Positions 18,255-27,939 of a DNA stretch of 64,000 nt are shown one piece after another. The stretch covers positions 1 through 64,000 of the forward strand of contig NZ_SGUC01000011.1 in NCBI RefSeq assembly GCF_005435165.1. The letters are read 5' to 3'. The notes below the pieces were generated by a model. It saw only the letters and a list, made by a program, of their open reading frames with translations. It was not told the DNA's origin and ran no database searches. The position numbers were made by a program, and so were the translations under genes. How positions within the stretch are numbered: position 1 is the stretch's first letter; the number at the start of each line of letters is the position of its first letter. The DNA is from Halorubrum sp. GN11_10-6_MGM. GTDB taxonomy: Archaea > Halobacteriota > Halobacteria > Halobacteriales > Haloferacaceae.

Positions 18255-19487
18255 ATGTCAGACCGCAACTGGGTCGACGGCGGCGTGTCGCGGCGGACAG
18301 TTCTCATCACGTCCGGAGCTCTCGGGGCCGCTGGGCTGGCGGGCTGTAGCGGTCAGAGCGACGGCGGGGACGGTGGGTCCGGTGGGTCGAGCGGCGGGAG
18401 TTCCGGTGGGTCGAGCGACGGGAGCGACGGCGGTGACGGGGGCAGCGGCCCGAACACGGCGCTGCTCAACGCCGAGGGCTCGTCGACGGTGTACCCCATC
18501 TCGAACACGGGGAGCTCCTACTGGAACTCCAACGCGCCGCCGAGCGACGGCGAGTACTGGGGTTCGAACGACGAGGGGTCGGTCCCCGGCTGGAACCAGC
18601 TCTCGTCCGACGGCGCGGACGACATGCTCATCGCCGACTACTTCGCGTCGAAGTTCGGCTTCGAACCGAGCGAACAGCGCTCCTCGCCGCCGTTCCCGAC
18701 GACCGTCGGCCTGAGCCACTCGGGCACCGGCTGCGAGGCCGTCACCGAGGGGCTCGTCGACATCGGGAACTCCTCCGGACCGATCACGGCCGAGCTCGAC
18801 TGGAGCGAGGAGGAGGCGGAGAGCACGGTCGTCGACAACGTCGTCGGCCGCGACGGCCAACCCGTCGTCGTCAGCTCCGACGTCGCGGACGCCGGCGTCA
18901 CTCAGCTGACCGGCGAGGAGATCCGCGGGATCTACCAGGACGAGATCACCAACTGGAACCAGATCGACGGGGTCGACTACGACCAAGAGATCTACGCCAT
19001 CGGCCGCGCCGAGGGCTCGGGGACGGACACCTCGTTCCGGCTGAACATGCTCGGCAGCGCCGACGCCTCGATGTCCGGCGTCGACACGCGCTTCGGACAG
19101 AACCAGCAGGTCGCGCAGGCGGTCGCCCAGAACGAGGGCGCCATCGCCTACATGGCGCTCGCGTTCACGGGGCTGGAGGTGACGCCCATCGCGATCAACT
19201 TCGACGGCACGCTGTACGAGACCAGCCGGGACGCGGAGAACACGATCTTCGACAGCGAGTACCCGCTGAACCGCGATCTCCACATGTACACGCTGATCGA
19301 GGAGGACAACCCCGACGGCGGTGGCTACGACCCGCGGGAGGCGGCGTTCGTCAACATGTTCCTCAACGAGTTCGGGCAGACCGTCTTCGTCGAGGGGAAC
19401 AACTACATCCCGCTCCCGACCAGCGACCTCGAAGCGATGAAAGAGCAGGTCTCGGCGGTCGCCACGGAAGAGCTCCTCTCGGCGTAA
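18255..19487 (+). CDS. pstS: Phosphate ABC transporter substrate-binding lipoprotein PstS
   Basis: This binding protein has 410 residues. A twin-arginine signal (SRRTVLITSGALGAAG) ends in a lipobox LAGC, so it is exported folded and lipid-anchored. A Gly/Ser/Asp linker (about 35 residues) precedes the binding domain, which begins LLNAEGSSTVYPISN. Phosphate-contact motifs such as GSGTDTSFR and NSSGPI are visible. It heads the pst operon, with a 170-bp gap before pstC that holds no gene and might contain a second weak promoter or processing site. Confidence 0.93.
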   Translation: MSDRNWVDGGVSRRTVLITSGALGAAGLAGCSGQSDGGDGGSGGSSGGSSGGSSDGSDGGDGGSGPNTALLNAEGSSTVYPISNTGSSYWNSNAPPSDGEYWGSNDEGSVPGWNQLSSDGADDMLIADYFASKFGFEPSEQRSSPPFPTTVGLSHSGTGCEAVTEGLVDIGNSSGPITAELDWSEEEAESTVVDNVVGRDGQPVVVSSDVADAGVTQLTGEEIRGIYQDEITNWNQIDGVDYDQEIYAIGRAEGSGTDTSFRLNMLGSADASMSGVDTRFGQNQQVAQAVAQNEGAIAYMALAFTGLEVTPIAINFDGTLYETSRDAENTIFDSEYPLNRDLHMYTLIEEDNPDGGGYDPREAAFVNMFLNEFGQTVFVEGNNYIPLPTSDLEAMKEQVSAVATEELLSA

Positions 19488-19657
19488 CCCGTCCGGGACT
19501 CGGCCGTCGCCACGCGACGGTTCGCCGCCGCGTGCGGACCGCACTCGCGCGGCGCCGACGCGGCTCGACCCCCGTCCCCCTGACGCTCGGCACCCGTCTC
19601 CGATATGAGCCCCAATTATCGACCACACGGAACGCGAATGAATTCGAGCACTGACAC

Positions 19658-20791
19658 ATGGCACCGGTAACGGACGCGCTGAACGGACGCGTGCGCGGCG
19701 CGCTCACCGCCCGACTCCGACGGCTGCGGGGGTTCGTCGATGACACGGACCCGCCCGCGCTGGCGATCGTCGCCGCGATGACGCTGTCGCTGTTCGCCAC
19801 GCTCGTCGGGTTCTTGGCGGTCTCCGACCTGACGATCGTCCCGTTCGTCGCCTTCGCGACGTCAACGGCGATCGGCTGGGTCCTGTACCAGGAGGAGACG
19901 GCGTACACCATCGCGCTGATGATGACGGTCTCGACGATCCTCATCCTCGGGCTGATCATCGTGTTCATCTTCCGGGAGTCGGTCCCGGTGATCCGGTACG
20001 AGAGCGCGACGGCGTTCGGGGTGACGGTGCCCGGGCTCCGGATGTTCATCCAGCCGAACTGGGACGCCGTCTCGCCGCCCATCCGGTACTCGATGGTCCC
20101 GATGATCCACGGGACGGTGATGGTGACGCTCATCGCGTCGGTCGTCGCCGCGCCGCTCGGCGTCTCGGCGGCGCTGTTCCTCTCGGAGATCGCCCCGCCG
20201 ACCGTCCGCGAGGTCATCAAGCCCGGCGTCGAGATCCTCGCCGGCGTCCCCTCGATCGTCTACGGGTTCATCGGGTTCACCGTGCTCGGGCCGTGGGCCT
20301 CGGACCAGTTCCAGACGACGGGACAGGGGTCGTACCTGTTCGTCGGCATCGTCGTCGGGCTGATGGCCCTGCCCACGGTCGTCTCCGTGGCGGAGGACGC
20401 GCTGAGCAGCGTCCCCGAATCGATGAAGAGCGGGTCGCTGGCGATGGGGACGACCGACTGGCAGACGATGACCTCGATCACGCTGCCGGCCGCGTTCTCC
20501 GGCGTTTCGGCCGCGGTCCTGCTCGGCGTCGGGCGCGCGATCGGCGAGACGATGGCCGCCACGGTGATGCTCCGCGGCGTGCCGCGACTGACGGAGCCGC
20601 TCGTCAACGTCTTCTACGGGCAGGAGACGCTGACCTCGATCATCGCGCGGAACTACGGCGAGGCGGACGGGCTCCAGATGGACGCCCTGTTCGTCGCGGG
20701 CGTGATCCTGTTCGTCACCGTCCTCGTCATCTCGATCGGCGCGCAGTACATCGAATGGCGGATGCACGAGCGGCTCGGGGGTGAGATCTGA
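19658..20791 (+). CDS. pstC: Phosphate ABC transporter permease PstC
   Basis: This inner-membrane permease has 377 residues and about seven or eight hydrophobic segments. The BPD permease EAA-type loop is visible as GTTDWQTMTSITLPAAFSG. The earlier motif is SVVAAPLGVSAALFLSEIAP followed by GVEILAGVPSIVYGF, characteristic of PstC. The stop TGA overlaps the pstA start by one base. Confidence 0.93.
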   Translation: MAPVTDALNGRVRGALTARLRRLRGFVDDTDPPALAIVAAMTLSLFATLVGFLAVSDLTIVPFVAFATSTAIGWVLYQEETAYTIALMMTVSTILILGLIIVFIFRESVPVIRYESATAFGVTVPGLRMFIQPNWDAVSPPIRYSMVPMIHGTVMVTLIASVVAAPLGVSAALFLSEIAPPTVREVIKPGVEILAGVPSIVYGFIGFTVLGPWASDQFQTTGQGSYLFVGIVVGLMALPTVVSVAEDALSSVPESMKSGSLAMGTTDWQTMTSITLPAAFSGVSAAVLLGVGRAIGETMAATVMLRGVPRLTEPLVNVFYGQETLTSIIARNYGEADGLQMDALFVAGVILFVTVLVISIGAQYIEWRMHERLGGEI

Positions 20792-22419
20792 TGGCGGGCG
20801 AGCGTCGGACCGACGCGAAGCTGGTCGAGTCGGAGACCACGGAGACGGACGCCGCCGCGGGCGCCGCCGTCGGCCTCTCGGCGGTCCTGTTCGCGCTCGC
20901 CGTCGCGGCGCTGTTCGAGCGCGTCAGCCTCACCGGCTCCCTGTTCGGCGTCGGGACCGTGACGCTGCTCGGCGGCCTCCTGACCGCGCTCGGCGTCGCG
21001 GTGGTCGCCTTCGGGGTCGGCTCGCGGCTCGGCTACGTCGAGACCGACCCCGATCGGAGCGTCGGGCTCGTCGCGGGCCTCGGCGCCGCCCTCCCGTGGG
21101 TCGTCGTCGGAGGGAGCGCCGCGAGTCAGACGCTCGGCCTCGGAACCGCCGTCGGCGTCGTCGCTGGGGTCGCCGCGGGCGGCGCCGCGTTCGCGCTCAC
21201 CGTCCTCCCCTGCGAGGACCTCGGGTCGACGCTCCCGCTCGGGTGCCTCCTCGCGCTGACGGGGCTCGTGTTCCTGAGCGGCGTCATCGGCCCGGAGTGG
21301 GTGTGGGAGCTGGGCTGGACGCAGCAGGCCGCGATCACCGCCGAGTTCCTCATTCCCGCGTCGACGCTGTTCGCTGCCCTGTACGGCGGCTGGGCGTCCG
21401 CGAAGGCGTACGGCGGCTTCGGCGCTCGCGGGCGTCACATGGGCGCGTACGTTCTCGTCTATCTGAACGCGCTCTCTATCGTGGCGTTCCTCCTCATTCT
21501 CGTCGCCTACGTGGCCGTCCAGGGCCTCCCGGGCCTGCTGAACGGCGCCGAACTCGGCCTCGGAAGCGGGCCGCAGACGACGGTCCTCGGCGCGTCGGTC
21601 GCCCTCCCGGTCTCGGTCCCGTTCGTGATGAACGGCGTCGCCCTGTTCAACGACTTCCAGGGCGTGTTACCCGCCATCGTCGGGACGGTCTGGCTCGTCG
21701 TCGGCGCCGTCGTGCTCGCGGTCCCGCTCGGCGTCGGCGCGGCGCTGTTCCTCACCGAGTACGCCGAGCGCGGCCGGTTCACGCAGGTCGTCGAAGTCGC
21801 CACCAACGGGCTGTGGAGTACCCCGAGCATCGTCTTCGGGCTGTTCGGGTTCGCCTTCCTCGTCCCGCGGTTCGGCAACGGGAAGTCGCTGCTCTCCGGG
21901 ATGATCACGCTCGGCTTCATGCTGCTTCCGCTTGTGGTGATCACCTCTCGCGAGGCGATGCTCTCCGTCCCGGACGAGTACCGCGACGCCAGCGCCGCAC
22001 TCGGGGTATCGAAGTGGCAGACGATCCGGAGCGTCGTCCTCCCGGCGGCGCTCCCGGGCGTCGTCACCGGCGTCATCCTCGGCGTCGGCCGCATCGCCGG
22101 CGAGACCGCGCCGATCCTGTTGACGATGGCCGGCGGGACGTTCCTCCCGGGCTCGCAGACGGTCGACGTCCTCGGGAGCTTCCAGTTCACGACCGCGCCG
22201 CCGTTCGTGGCGAACCCGGCGCTGATGGAGGCGACGTCGGCGCTCCCGTACCAACTGTACGCCCTCATCTCGGCCGGCGTCGGCGCGAGCAGCAACGTCG
22301 GCAACGCGGACGAGTTCCGGTGGGCGACGGCGCTGGTCCTGCTCGTCGTCGTCCTCTCCTTCTACGCGATCGGCATCGCGACGCGCTACTACTTCCGGCG
22401 GCGGCTCAGGCACACGTAA
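20791..22419 (+). CDS. pstA: Phosphate ABC transporter permease PstA
   Basis: This protein has 542 residues, longer than bacterial PstA (around 300). The extra N-terminal 200 residues carry several additional hydrophobic segments with Gly/Ala-rich character. The permease core from about residue 215 has IVGTVWLVVGAVVLAVPLGV, ATNGLWSTPSIVFGLFGF and the EAA loop GVSKWQTIRSVVLPAALPG. It pairs with PstC to form the membrane channel. The N-terminal extension appears characteristic of the haloarchaeal type (recalled). Confidence 0.92.
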   Translation: MAGERRTDAKLVESETTETDAAAGAAVGLSAVLFALAVAALFERVSLTGSLFGVGTVTLLGGLLTALGVAVVAFGVGSRLGYVETDPDRSVGLVAGLGAALPWVVVGGSAASQTLGLGTAVGVVAGVAAGGAAFALTVLPCEDLGSTLPLGCLLALTGLVFLSGVIGPEWVWELGWTQQAAITAEFLIPASTLFAALYGGWASAKAYGGFGARGRHMGAYVLVYLNALSIVAFLLILVAYVAVQGLPGLLNGAELGLGSGPQTTVLGASVALPVSVPFVMNGVALFNDFQGVLPAIVGTVWLVVGAVVLAVPLGVGAALFLTEYAERGRFTQVVEVATNGLWSTPSIVFGLFGFAFLVPRFGNGKSLLSGMITLGFMLLPLVVITSREAMLSVPDEYRDASAALGVSKWQTIRSVVLPAALPGVVTGVILGVGRIAGETAPILLTMAGGTFLPGSQTVDVLGSFQFTTAPPFVANPALMEATSALPYQLYALISAGVGASSNVGNADEFRWATALVLLVVVLSFYAIGIATRYYFRRRLRHT

Positions 22420-22425
22420 CTACCA

Positions 22426-23409
22426 ATGAGCGAGAACACGAACCCACAGACCACGACGGACCCCCAGACGGAGACCGCGACGACGAACGGCGACCAGCCG
22501 CTCACGGCGAACAGCGACCAGTCGCTCACGGCGAACAGCGACCAGTCGCTCACGACGACCGCCGGCGAGACCGTCGAGCAGACGCGGTCGGAGTGGACCG
22601 AGTACGAGTTCCGGGGCGACGCGAAGATGGCCGTCGAGGACCTCGACGTCCACTACGGCGACGACCACGCCTTGAAGGGCGTCTCGATGGAGATCCCCGA
22701 GCAGAGCGTCACCGCGCTGATCGGTCCGTCCGGCTGCGGGAAGTCGACGTATCTCCGGTGTCTCAACCGGATGAACGACCGCGTCAGCTCCGCCCGGATC
22801 GACGGGTCGGTGAAGCTGGACGGCCAAGAGATATATCAGGACGGGGTGAACCTCGTCGAGCTCCGGAAGCGGGTGGGGATGGTGTTCCAGTCCCCGAACC
22901 CGTTCCCCAAGTCGATCCGCGAGAACGTCGCCTACGGCCCGCAGAAGCACGGCGACCTCGACACGGGGCTGCTCGCGCGGCTGCTGAACCGGAGCGACGC
23001 CGAGGAGCGCGACGAGCTCGTCGAGCGGTGTCTCCGCGACGCGGCGCTGTACGAGGAGGTGAGCGACCGGCTCGACGACAACGCGCTCGGCCTCTCGGGC
23101 GGCCAACAGCAGCGGCTCTGTATCGCGCGCTGCCTCTCCGTCGACCCGGAGGTCATCCTGATGGACGAGCCCGCGTCGGCGCTCGACCCGATCGCCACCG
23201 CGAAGATCGAGGATCTGATCGACGACCTCGCGGAGGAGTACACGGTCGTCATCGTCACGCACAACATGCAGCAGGCCGCGCGCATCTCCGACCAGACCGC
23301 GGTGTTCCTCACGGGCGGCGAGCTCGTCGAGTACGGCGACACCGATCAGGTGTTCGAGGACCCGCACAGCGAGCGCGTGGAAGACTACATCACGGGGAAG
23401 TTCGGGTAA
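22426..23409 (+). CDS. pstB: Phosphate ABC transporter ATP-binding protein PstB
   Basis: This ATPase has 327 residues. The first 60 are a non-conserved polar tail containing three 8-residue repeats. The ABC domain has Walker [10 protein letters not shown], the Q-loop [12 protein letters not shown], the signature LSGGQQQRL, Walker [14 protein letters not shown] and a switch histidine in [10 protein letters not shown]. It lies six bases after pstA and four bases before phoU. Confidence 0.94.
   Translation: MSENTNPQTTTDPQTETATTNGDQPLTANSDQSLTANSDQSLTTTAGETVEQTRSEWTEYEFRGDAKMAVEDLDVHYGDDHALKGVSMEIPEQSVTALIGPSGCGKSTYLRCLNRMNDRVSSARIDGSVKLDGQEIYQDGVNLVELRKRVGMVFQSPNPFPKSIRENVAYGPQKHGDLDTGLLARLLNRSDAEERDELVERCLRDAALYEEVSDRLDDNALGLSGGQQQRLCIARCLSVDPEVILMDEPASALDPIATAKIEDLIDDLAEEYTVVIVTHNMQQAARISDQTAVFLTGGELVEYGDTDQVFEDPHSERVEDYITGKFG
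22486..22557 (+). repeat. Three 24-bp in-frame tandem repeats in pstB
   Basis: Three adjacent 24-bp units (22486-22509, 22510-22533, 22534-22557) encode the octapeptide N(G/S)DQ(P/S)LT(A/T) three times in the N-terminal tail of PstB. The units are nearly identical at DNA level, so the expansion is recent. It lies outside the ATPase domain. Confidence 0.9.
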
Positions 23410-23413
23410 TCGC

Positions 23414-24085
23414 GTGCCCCGAGAACGCTATCAGGACTCGCTCGACGAGCTCCGTTCGGAGGTGCTCGCCATGGGCGATCTGGTGACGGAGCGGCTGGGC
23501 GAGAGCATCGACGCGATCGACCGCCGCGACGAGTCGCTGGCGCGCTCGGTCGTCGAGGGCGACGCAGAGGTGAACGCGACGTACCTGCGGTTAGAGGACC
23601 GCTGCGTCGACCTCTTTGCCCTCCAACAGCCGGTCGCCGGGGACCTCCGGTTCGTCACCGCCTCGTTCAAGATCATCACCGACCTCGAACGGATCGGCGA
23701 CCTCGCGGTCAACCTCGCGAACTACTCGCGGGCCGCGAGGCGCACGGTGGCGCCGGACGTGGCGGTGGACGCGATCGGCGAGGCCGCGCGCGACCTCGTC
23801 GAACGAAGCCTGTCGGCGTACGGGACCGCGGACCCGGGCGCGTGCCGGGCGGTGGCGGCGGCCGACGACGAGGTCGACGCGCTCTGTCAGCGCGCGAGCG
23901 AGAGCGTCACCCGCGACCTGATCGCCGGGACCGACGACGACGGGTGGGGCGCCGAGCGGCTGTTGGACGACGTCTCGCGGGTCCTCCTGACGATCCGGGA
24001 TCTCGAACGCGTCGCGGACCACGCCGTGAACATCGCGGCTCGCACCCTGTACATGGCGGAGAACGACCCGGAACTGCTCTACTGA
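23414..24085 (+). CDS. phoU: Phosphate signalling protein PhoU
   Basis: This 223-residue, all-helical protein has two PhoU repeats with the metal-binding E/D motif (DLERIGDLAVNLANYSR in the first, DLERVADHAVNIAARTLY in the second). It is thought to inhibit Pst uptake when phosphate is ample. The start is GTG at 23414, four bases after pstB; the reading frame supports no better ATG. Confidence 0.92.
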   Translation: MPRERYQDSLDELRSEVLAMGDLVTERLGESIDAIDRRDESLARSVVEGDAEVNATYLRLEDRCVDLFALQQPVAGDLRFVTASFKIITDLERIGDLAVNLANYSRAARRTVAPDVAVDAIGEAARDLVERSLSAYGTADPGACRAVAAADDEVDALCQRASESVTRDLIAGTDDDGWGAERLLDDVSRVLLTIRDLERVADHAVNIAARTLYMAENDPELLY

Positions 24086-24087
24086 AC

Positions 24088-25098
24088 ATGGATACACGCA
24101 AGGTCCAGACGGTCGGAAACGGAACGTACACGGTCTCGCTGCCGAAGGGGTGGGCCGAGTCGCAGGGCGTCACCGCCGGTGACACCGTGACGCTCCACGA
24201 CCACATCGACGGCGTGTTGGCGGTCCAGACCGAGGACGGGTGCGACGCGGACGCGCCGCCTGTCGCTCGGGTCGAGTCGACCGACGCCGCGGTGATCGAG
24301 CGGACGTTGCGAGCGGCCTACGCCGCCGGGGCGCGCGAGGTCGCGATCGAACGGGACGGGCCGCCCGCCCCGGCGCAGCGGCGGGTCGTCGAGCGGATCG
24401 CCCGGGGCAGGATCGGCATGTCGGTGGCCGCGGAGTCGGAGACCGAGACGACGGTGCGGATCATGCTGGACTCGGCGGAGGTCTCGGTGAGCCAGTCGCT
24501 CCGCCAGCTGGCGTTCACGGTGCGTTCGATCCACGCGGACGCCGTCGAGGCGCTCGCGGCGGCGCCGGACGCGTCGCCGGTCGACTCCCGCGACGATCAG
24601 GTCGAACGCCTCGCGGCGATGATAGAGCGGTCCGTCTCCCGGGGCGCGGCGGACCTCGGGGAGGTCGACGCGCTCGGCGCGACCCGGCCGGAGCTGTTCG
24701 AGTCGTGGACCGCGATGCGCGAGCTCCGTCGGATCGGCGACGCCGCTGCGGAGATCGGCGACGCCGCGGCCGCCCTCGACGACCCGCCGACGGAGTCGCG
24801 ACTGGCGTCGTGCCGGGAGGTCGGGCGGGCGGTTCGCGAGATCGCGGCGACCGGCGTGGGCGTCGTCCTCGGCGACGAGGGCGGCGCCGTCGCTCGGGAC
24901 GCGATCGGCGACCTGCGCGAGGCGCGCGACCGGATCGACGCGTTGGATCGGGGACTGGACGAGGGGGGACCGCGCGCGGCGGAGCTCCGGCGAGTCTCCC
25001 GCGCGCTGCGGCGAAGCGCGGAACGCGCCGGCGACGTGGCGGAGATCGGACTGCGGCGGGCGGTCCGGTCCGGCGAGCCGATACGCGACGGCGAGTGA
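24088..25098 (+). CDS. AbrB-PhoU fusion phosphate uptake regulator
   Basis: This protein has 336 residues. The N-terminal 45 residues are an AbrB/SpoVT swapped-hairpin DNA-binding domain (VQTVGNGTYTVSLPKGWAESQGV). The rest is helical with a degenerate PhoU-like pattern (AMRELRRIGDAAAEIGDAA). A DNA-binding and PhoU combination suggests a transcription regulator sensing Pst activity (inference). It follows phoU by two bases and closes the operon. Confidence 0.85.
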   Translation: MDTRKVQTVGNGTYTVSLPKGWAESQGVTAGDTVTLHDHIDGVLAVQTEDGCDADAPPVARVESTDAAVIERTLRAAYAAGAREVAIERDGPPAPAQRRVVERIARGRIGMSVAAESETETTVRIMLDSAEVSVSQSLRQLAFTVRSIHADAVEALAAAPDASPVDSRDDQVERLAAMIERSVSRGAADLGEVDALGATRPELFESWTAMRELRRIGDAAAEIGDAAAALDDPPTESRLASCREVGRAVREIAATGVGVVLGDEGGAVARDAIGDLREARDRIDALDRGLDEGGPRAAELRRVSRALRRSAERAGDVAEIGLRRAVRSGEPIRDGE

Positions 25099-25159
25099 CC
25101 GGAGCGCGCCCGCTCCGGCAAGCGCAACGACTGTAAGCCAGCGGAGCGACGGTCGTCGT

Positions 25160-26176
25160 ATGACCGTTTGCGAGGCGCCGGGGAAGGTGTACCTCTTCGG
25201 CGAACACGCCGTCGTCTACGGCGAGCCGGCCGTGCCCGCGGCGATCGAGCGGCGCGCCACGGTGAGCGCCGAGCCGCGCGAGGACGACCACGTGCGCGTC
25301 GAGGCCGAGGACCTCACGCTCGACGGGTTCACGGTGGAGTACGCCGGCGGCACCGGCGACCGCCCCGACGTCGACGTGCCGACGCCGCTCGTCGAGGCGG
25401 CGATGGGCTACGTCGACGCCGCGGTCGAGCAGGCCCGAGAGGCGGCCGACGCCCCGGACGCCGGCTTCGACATCACCGTCGAGAGCGACATCCCGTTGGG
25501 CGCGGGGCTGGGGTCGTCGGCGGCCGTGGTCGTGGCCGGTATCGACGCCGCGACCCGCGCGCTCGGCGAGCCGCTCGACCGCCGCGAGCTGGCGGAGCGG
25601 GCGTATCAGGCCGAGTTCGAGGTCCAAGACGGGCAGGCCTCCCGCGCGGACACCTTCTGCTCGACGATGGGGGGCGCGGTGCGAGTCGCGGGCGACGACT
25701 GCGAGCCGATCGACGCCCCGAACCTCCCGTTCGTCGTCGGCTTCGACGGCGGCGCGGGCGACACCGGCGAGCTTGTCGCCGGCGTCCGCGCGCTGCGCGA
25801 CGAACACGAGTTCGCCGCTGACACCGTCGAATCGATCGGCGATCTCGTCCGGACGGGCGAGGAGCTCCTCGCAGACGCGGACCCGGAGGAGCCCCCGGCG
25901 CCCGGTCTGCTCGCCGAGCTGGGCGAGCTGATGGACTTCAACCACGGGCTGCTCGCCGCGCTGGGCGTCTCCGCGCGGTCGCTCGACGCGATGGTGTGGG
26001 CCGCGCGAGACGCGGGCGCGCACGGCGCGAAGCTCACCGGCGCGGGCGGCGGCGGCTGTATCGTCGCGCTCGACGAGAGCGACGCGACGGAGACCGCGCT
26101 CTCGTTCACGCAGGGCTGCGAGGAGGCGTTCCGCGCCGAGCTGGCGACCGAGGGCGTTCGGGTGGTGGAGCCGTGA
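25160..26176 (+). CDS. mvk: Mevalonate kinase
   Basis: This GHMP kinase phosphorylates mevalonate, the first kinase step of archaeal lipid isoprenoid synthesis. It has 338 residues. Motif 1 is APGKVYLFGEHAVVYGEPA, the ATP-binding GLGSSAA follows near residue 118, and the C-terminal motif is KLTGAGGGGCIVAL. It overlaps the next gene by four bases (GTGA), coupling it to isopentenyl phosphate kinase. Confidence 0.95.
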   Translation: MTVCEAPGKVYLFGEHAVVYGEPAVPAAIERRATVSAEPREDDHVRVEAEDLTLDGFTVEYAGGTGDRPDVDVPTPLVEAAMGYVDAAVEQAREAADAPDAGFDITVESDIPLGAGLGSSAAVVVAGIDAATRALGEPLDRRELAERAYQAEFEVQDGQASRADTFCSTMGGAVRVAGDDCEPIDAPNLPFVVGFDGGAGDTGELVAGVRALRDEHEFAADTVESIGDLVRTGEELLADADPEEPPAPGLLAELGELMDFNHGLLAALGVSARSLDAMVWAARDAGAHGAKLTGAGGGGCIVALDESDATETALSFTQGCEEAFRAELATEGVRVVEP

Positions 26177-26967
26177 GCGACGGATCCGGAGTGCCGGCCC
26201 CGGTCGGCGACTCCCCGCCGGTCGTGCTCAAGCTCGGCGGGAGCCTGATAACCGAGAAGGACCGGCCCGAGACGCTCGACGACGCGGCGCTCGACGCCGC
26301 CTGCGACGCCGTCGCCGACGCGCTCGCCGCGGGCGAGGTCGACCGGCTCGTGGTCGTCCACGGCGGCGGGAGCTTCGGGCACCACCACGCCAGCGAACAC
26401 GGCGTGTCGACGACGGCGGGCACGCGCGACGCGGACGCGGTGGCTGCGGTCCACGGCGCGATGAAGCGGCTGAACGCGCGCGTGTTGGACCGACTGCGCG
26501 AGCGGGGCGTTCCAGCGGTCCCGGTCCACCCGCTGTCGCTCGCGTCGCGGGGCGAGGGCGCCGACGGCGGGCTCGACCTCCCGCTCGGGTCGACGGCGAC
26601 GCTGCTCGGCGAGGGGTTCGTCCCCGTCCTCCACGGCGACGGCGTCGCGACCGCCGGCGACGGCGTGACGGTGGTTTCGGGCGACGAGCTGGTGGTCGAA
26701 CTCGCCGCCGGGCTCGGCGCGCGCCGCGTCGGCGTCTGCTCGACGGTCCCGGGCGTCTTCGACGGCGACGGGGCGGTGATCCCCGAGATCGACGACTTCG
26801 GGGCGGTCGCGGACGCGCTCGGCGCGAGCGACGCGACCGACGTCTCCGGCGGGATGGCCGCGAAGGTTCGGGAACTGCTCGCGCTCGACGCGCCGGCGCA
26901 CGTGTTCGGCGCGGACGGGCTGGCGCCGTTTCTGCGCGGCGAGGACGCCGGGACCCGGATCGACTGA
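26173..26967 (+). CDS. ipk: Isopentenyl phosphate kinase
   Basis: This enzyme makes isopentenyl diphosphate from isopentenyl phosphate in the archaeal version of the mevalonate pathway. It has 264 residues of the amino acid kinase fold. VVLKLGGSLITEKDRPE carries the ATP-binding Lys, the family histidine lies in VVHGGGSFGHHHA, and VSGDELVVELA and a DVSGGMAAKV segment follow. The start is the GTG at 26173, whose TGA overlap with mvk fixes it; an earlier frame would run into mvk. Confidence 0.92.
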   Translation: MSDGSGVPAPVGDSPPVVLKLGGSLITEKDRPETLDDAALDAACDAVADALAAGEVDRLVVVHGGGSFGHHHASEHGVSTTAGTRDADAVAAVHGAMKRLNARVLDRLRERGVPAVPVHPLSLASRGEGADGGLDLPLGSTATLLGEGFVPVLHGDGVATAGDGVTVVSGDELVVELAAGLGARRVGVCSTVPGVFDGDGAVIPEIDDFGAVADALGASDATDVSGGMAAKVRELLALDAPAHVFGADGLAPFLRGEDAGTRID

Positions 26968-26979
26968 CGCCGCTGGCGT

Positions 26980-27816
26980 TCAGCCGGTCTCAGTGGGGTC
27001 GTCGGTCTCACCGGGCCCATCGGCCTCCGGGGGGTCGTCGGTCCCGGCGCTCGCCGGCGTCCCCTCCATCGGCTCCGTTTCCCTGATGATACACACGTGA
27101 CCGCCGCCGGTCGTGTGCGTGAGCGCGAGTCGCTCGCGGAGCAGTTCGCCGTCCGAACCGTGAACGACGGCGTCGCCGTTCCAGTGCCCCTCGTCGGTCA
27201 CCTGCGGGAGGACCTCCTCGGTGAACCGTTCGACCTCCTCCTCCGGGTAGAAATTCTCCCAGTGCGTGCCGACGACGTCGCGGGGAGTGGAGCCGTACAC
27301 CGACGCGTACGCCTCGTTGACGAACAGATAGGTGCCGTCAGCGCCGAGCACGCCGATCGGCTCGCTGGCGGCTTCGAGCGCGGCGGCGACGCGGTCGACC
27401 TGTCGCTTGAGTCGGTATCGGTCGACCGCGTTCCGGACCCGGTTGACGAGGACCTCGTACTGGTCGGTCCCGCCGCGCTTCTGGAGGTAGTCGGTGACGC
27501 CCGCGGAGATCGCCTCGCTCGCGACCTCTTCGCTTCCCTTCCCGGTGAAGAGGATGAACGGTAGCTCGGGCTCGTCCTCGCGGACGCGTTCGAGGAGGTC
27601 GATACCCGTCCCGTCCGGGAGGTCGTAGTCGCAGACCACCGCCTCGAACGAGTCGCCGCGACACCGGCGCTCCGCGGCCGCGACGGTCCGGGCCGTCTCG
27701 TGGCGGATGTCGGCCTCGATCCGCTCGAAGTGCGCCGCAGTGAGGTCGGCGAAGGCCTCGTCGTCCTCGACGTGGAGGACCCGGATCCGATCTCCGAACG
27801 GGCTGCGCTGTGCCAT
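26980..27816 (-). CDS. Response regulator with PAS domain
   Basis: This protein has 278 residues. A receiver domain has acidic DDE (near residue 17), phospho-acceptor Asp in VVCDYDLPDG, and Lys in FTGKG and YLQKRGG. A PAS domain follows (IGVLGADGTYLFVNEAYASVYG). A polar Thr/Glu/Asp-rich tail ends it. No histidine kinase or DNA-binding domain is present, so it probably relays to a separate partner. A TATA box (GGATATAAG at 27840-27848, minus strand) lies about 25-32 bp before the ATG. Confidence 0.88.
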   Translation of the reverse strand: MAQRSPFGDRIRVLHVEDDEAFADLTAAHFERIEADIRHETARTVAAAERRCRGDSFEAVVCDYDLPDGTGIDLLERVREDEPELPFILFTGKGSEEVASEAISAGVTDYLQKRGGTDQYEVLVNRVRNAVDRYRLKRQVDRVAAALEAASEPIGVLGADGTYLFVNEAYASVYGSTPRDVVGTHWENFYPEEEVERFTEEVLPQVTDEGHWNGDAVVHGSDGELLRERLALTHTTGGGHVCIIRETEPMEGTPASAGTDDPPEADGPGETDDPTETG

Positions 27817-27939
27817 TGCGTACGGGTTCCTGACAGCCGGATATAAGCATGGTGGCAGATCGGCGATCCGCGCACGCGAGACCGCGTCGACCGCGGTCCG
27901 TACAGAACCCTTATTCGACCGAGTTCCCTCCGTCCGAGC

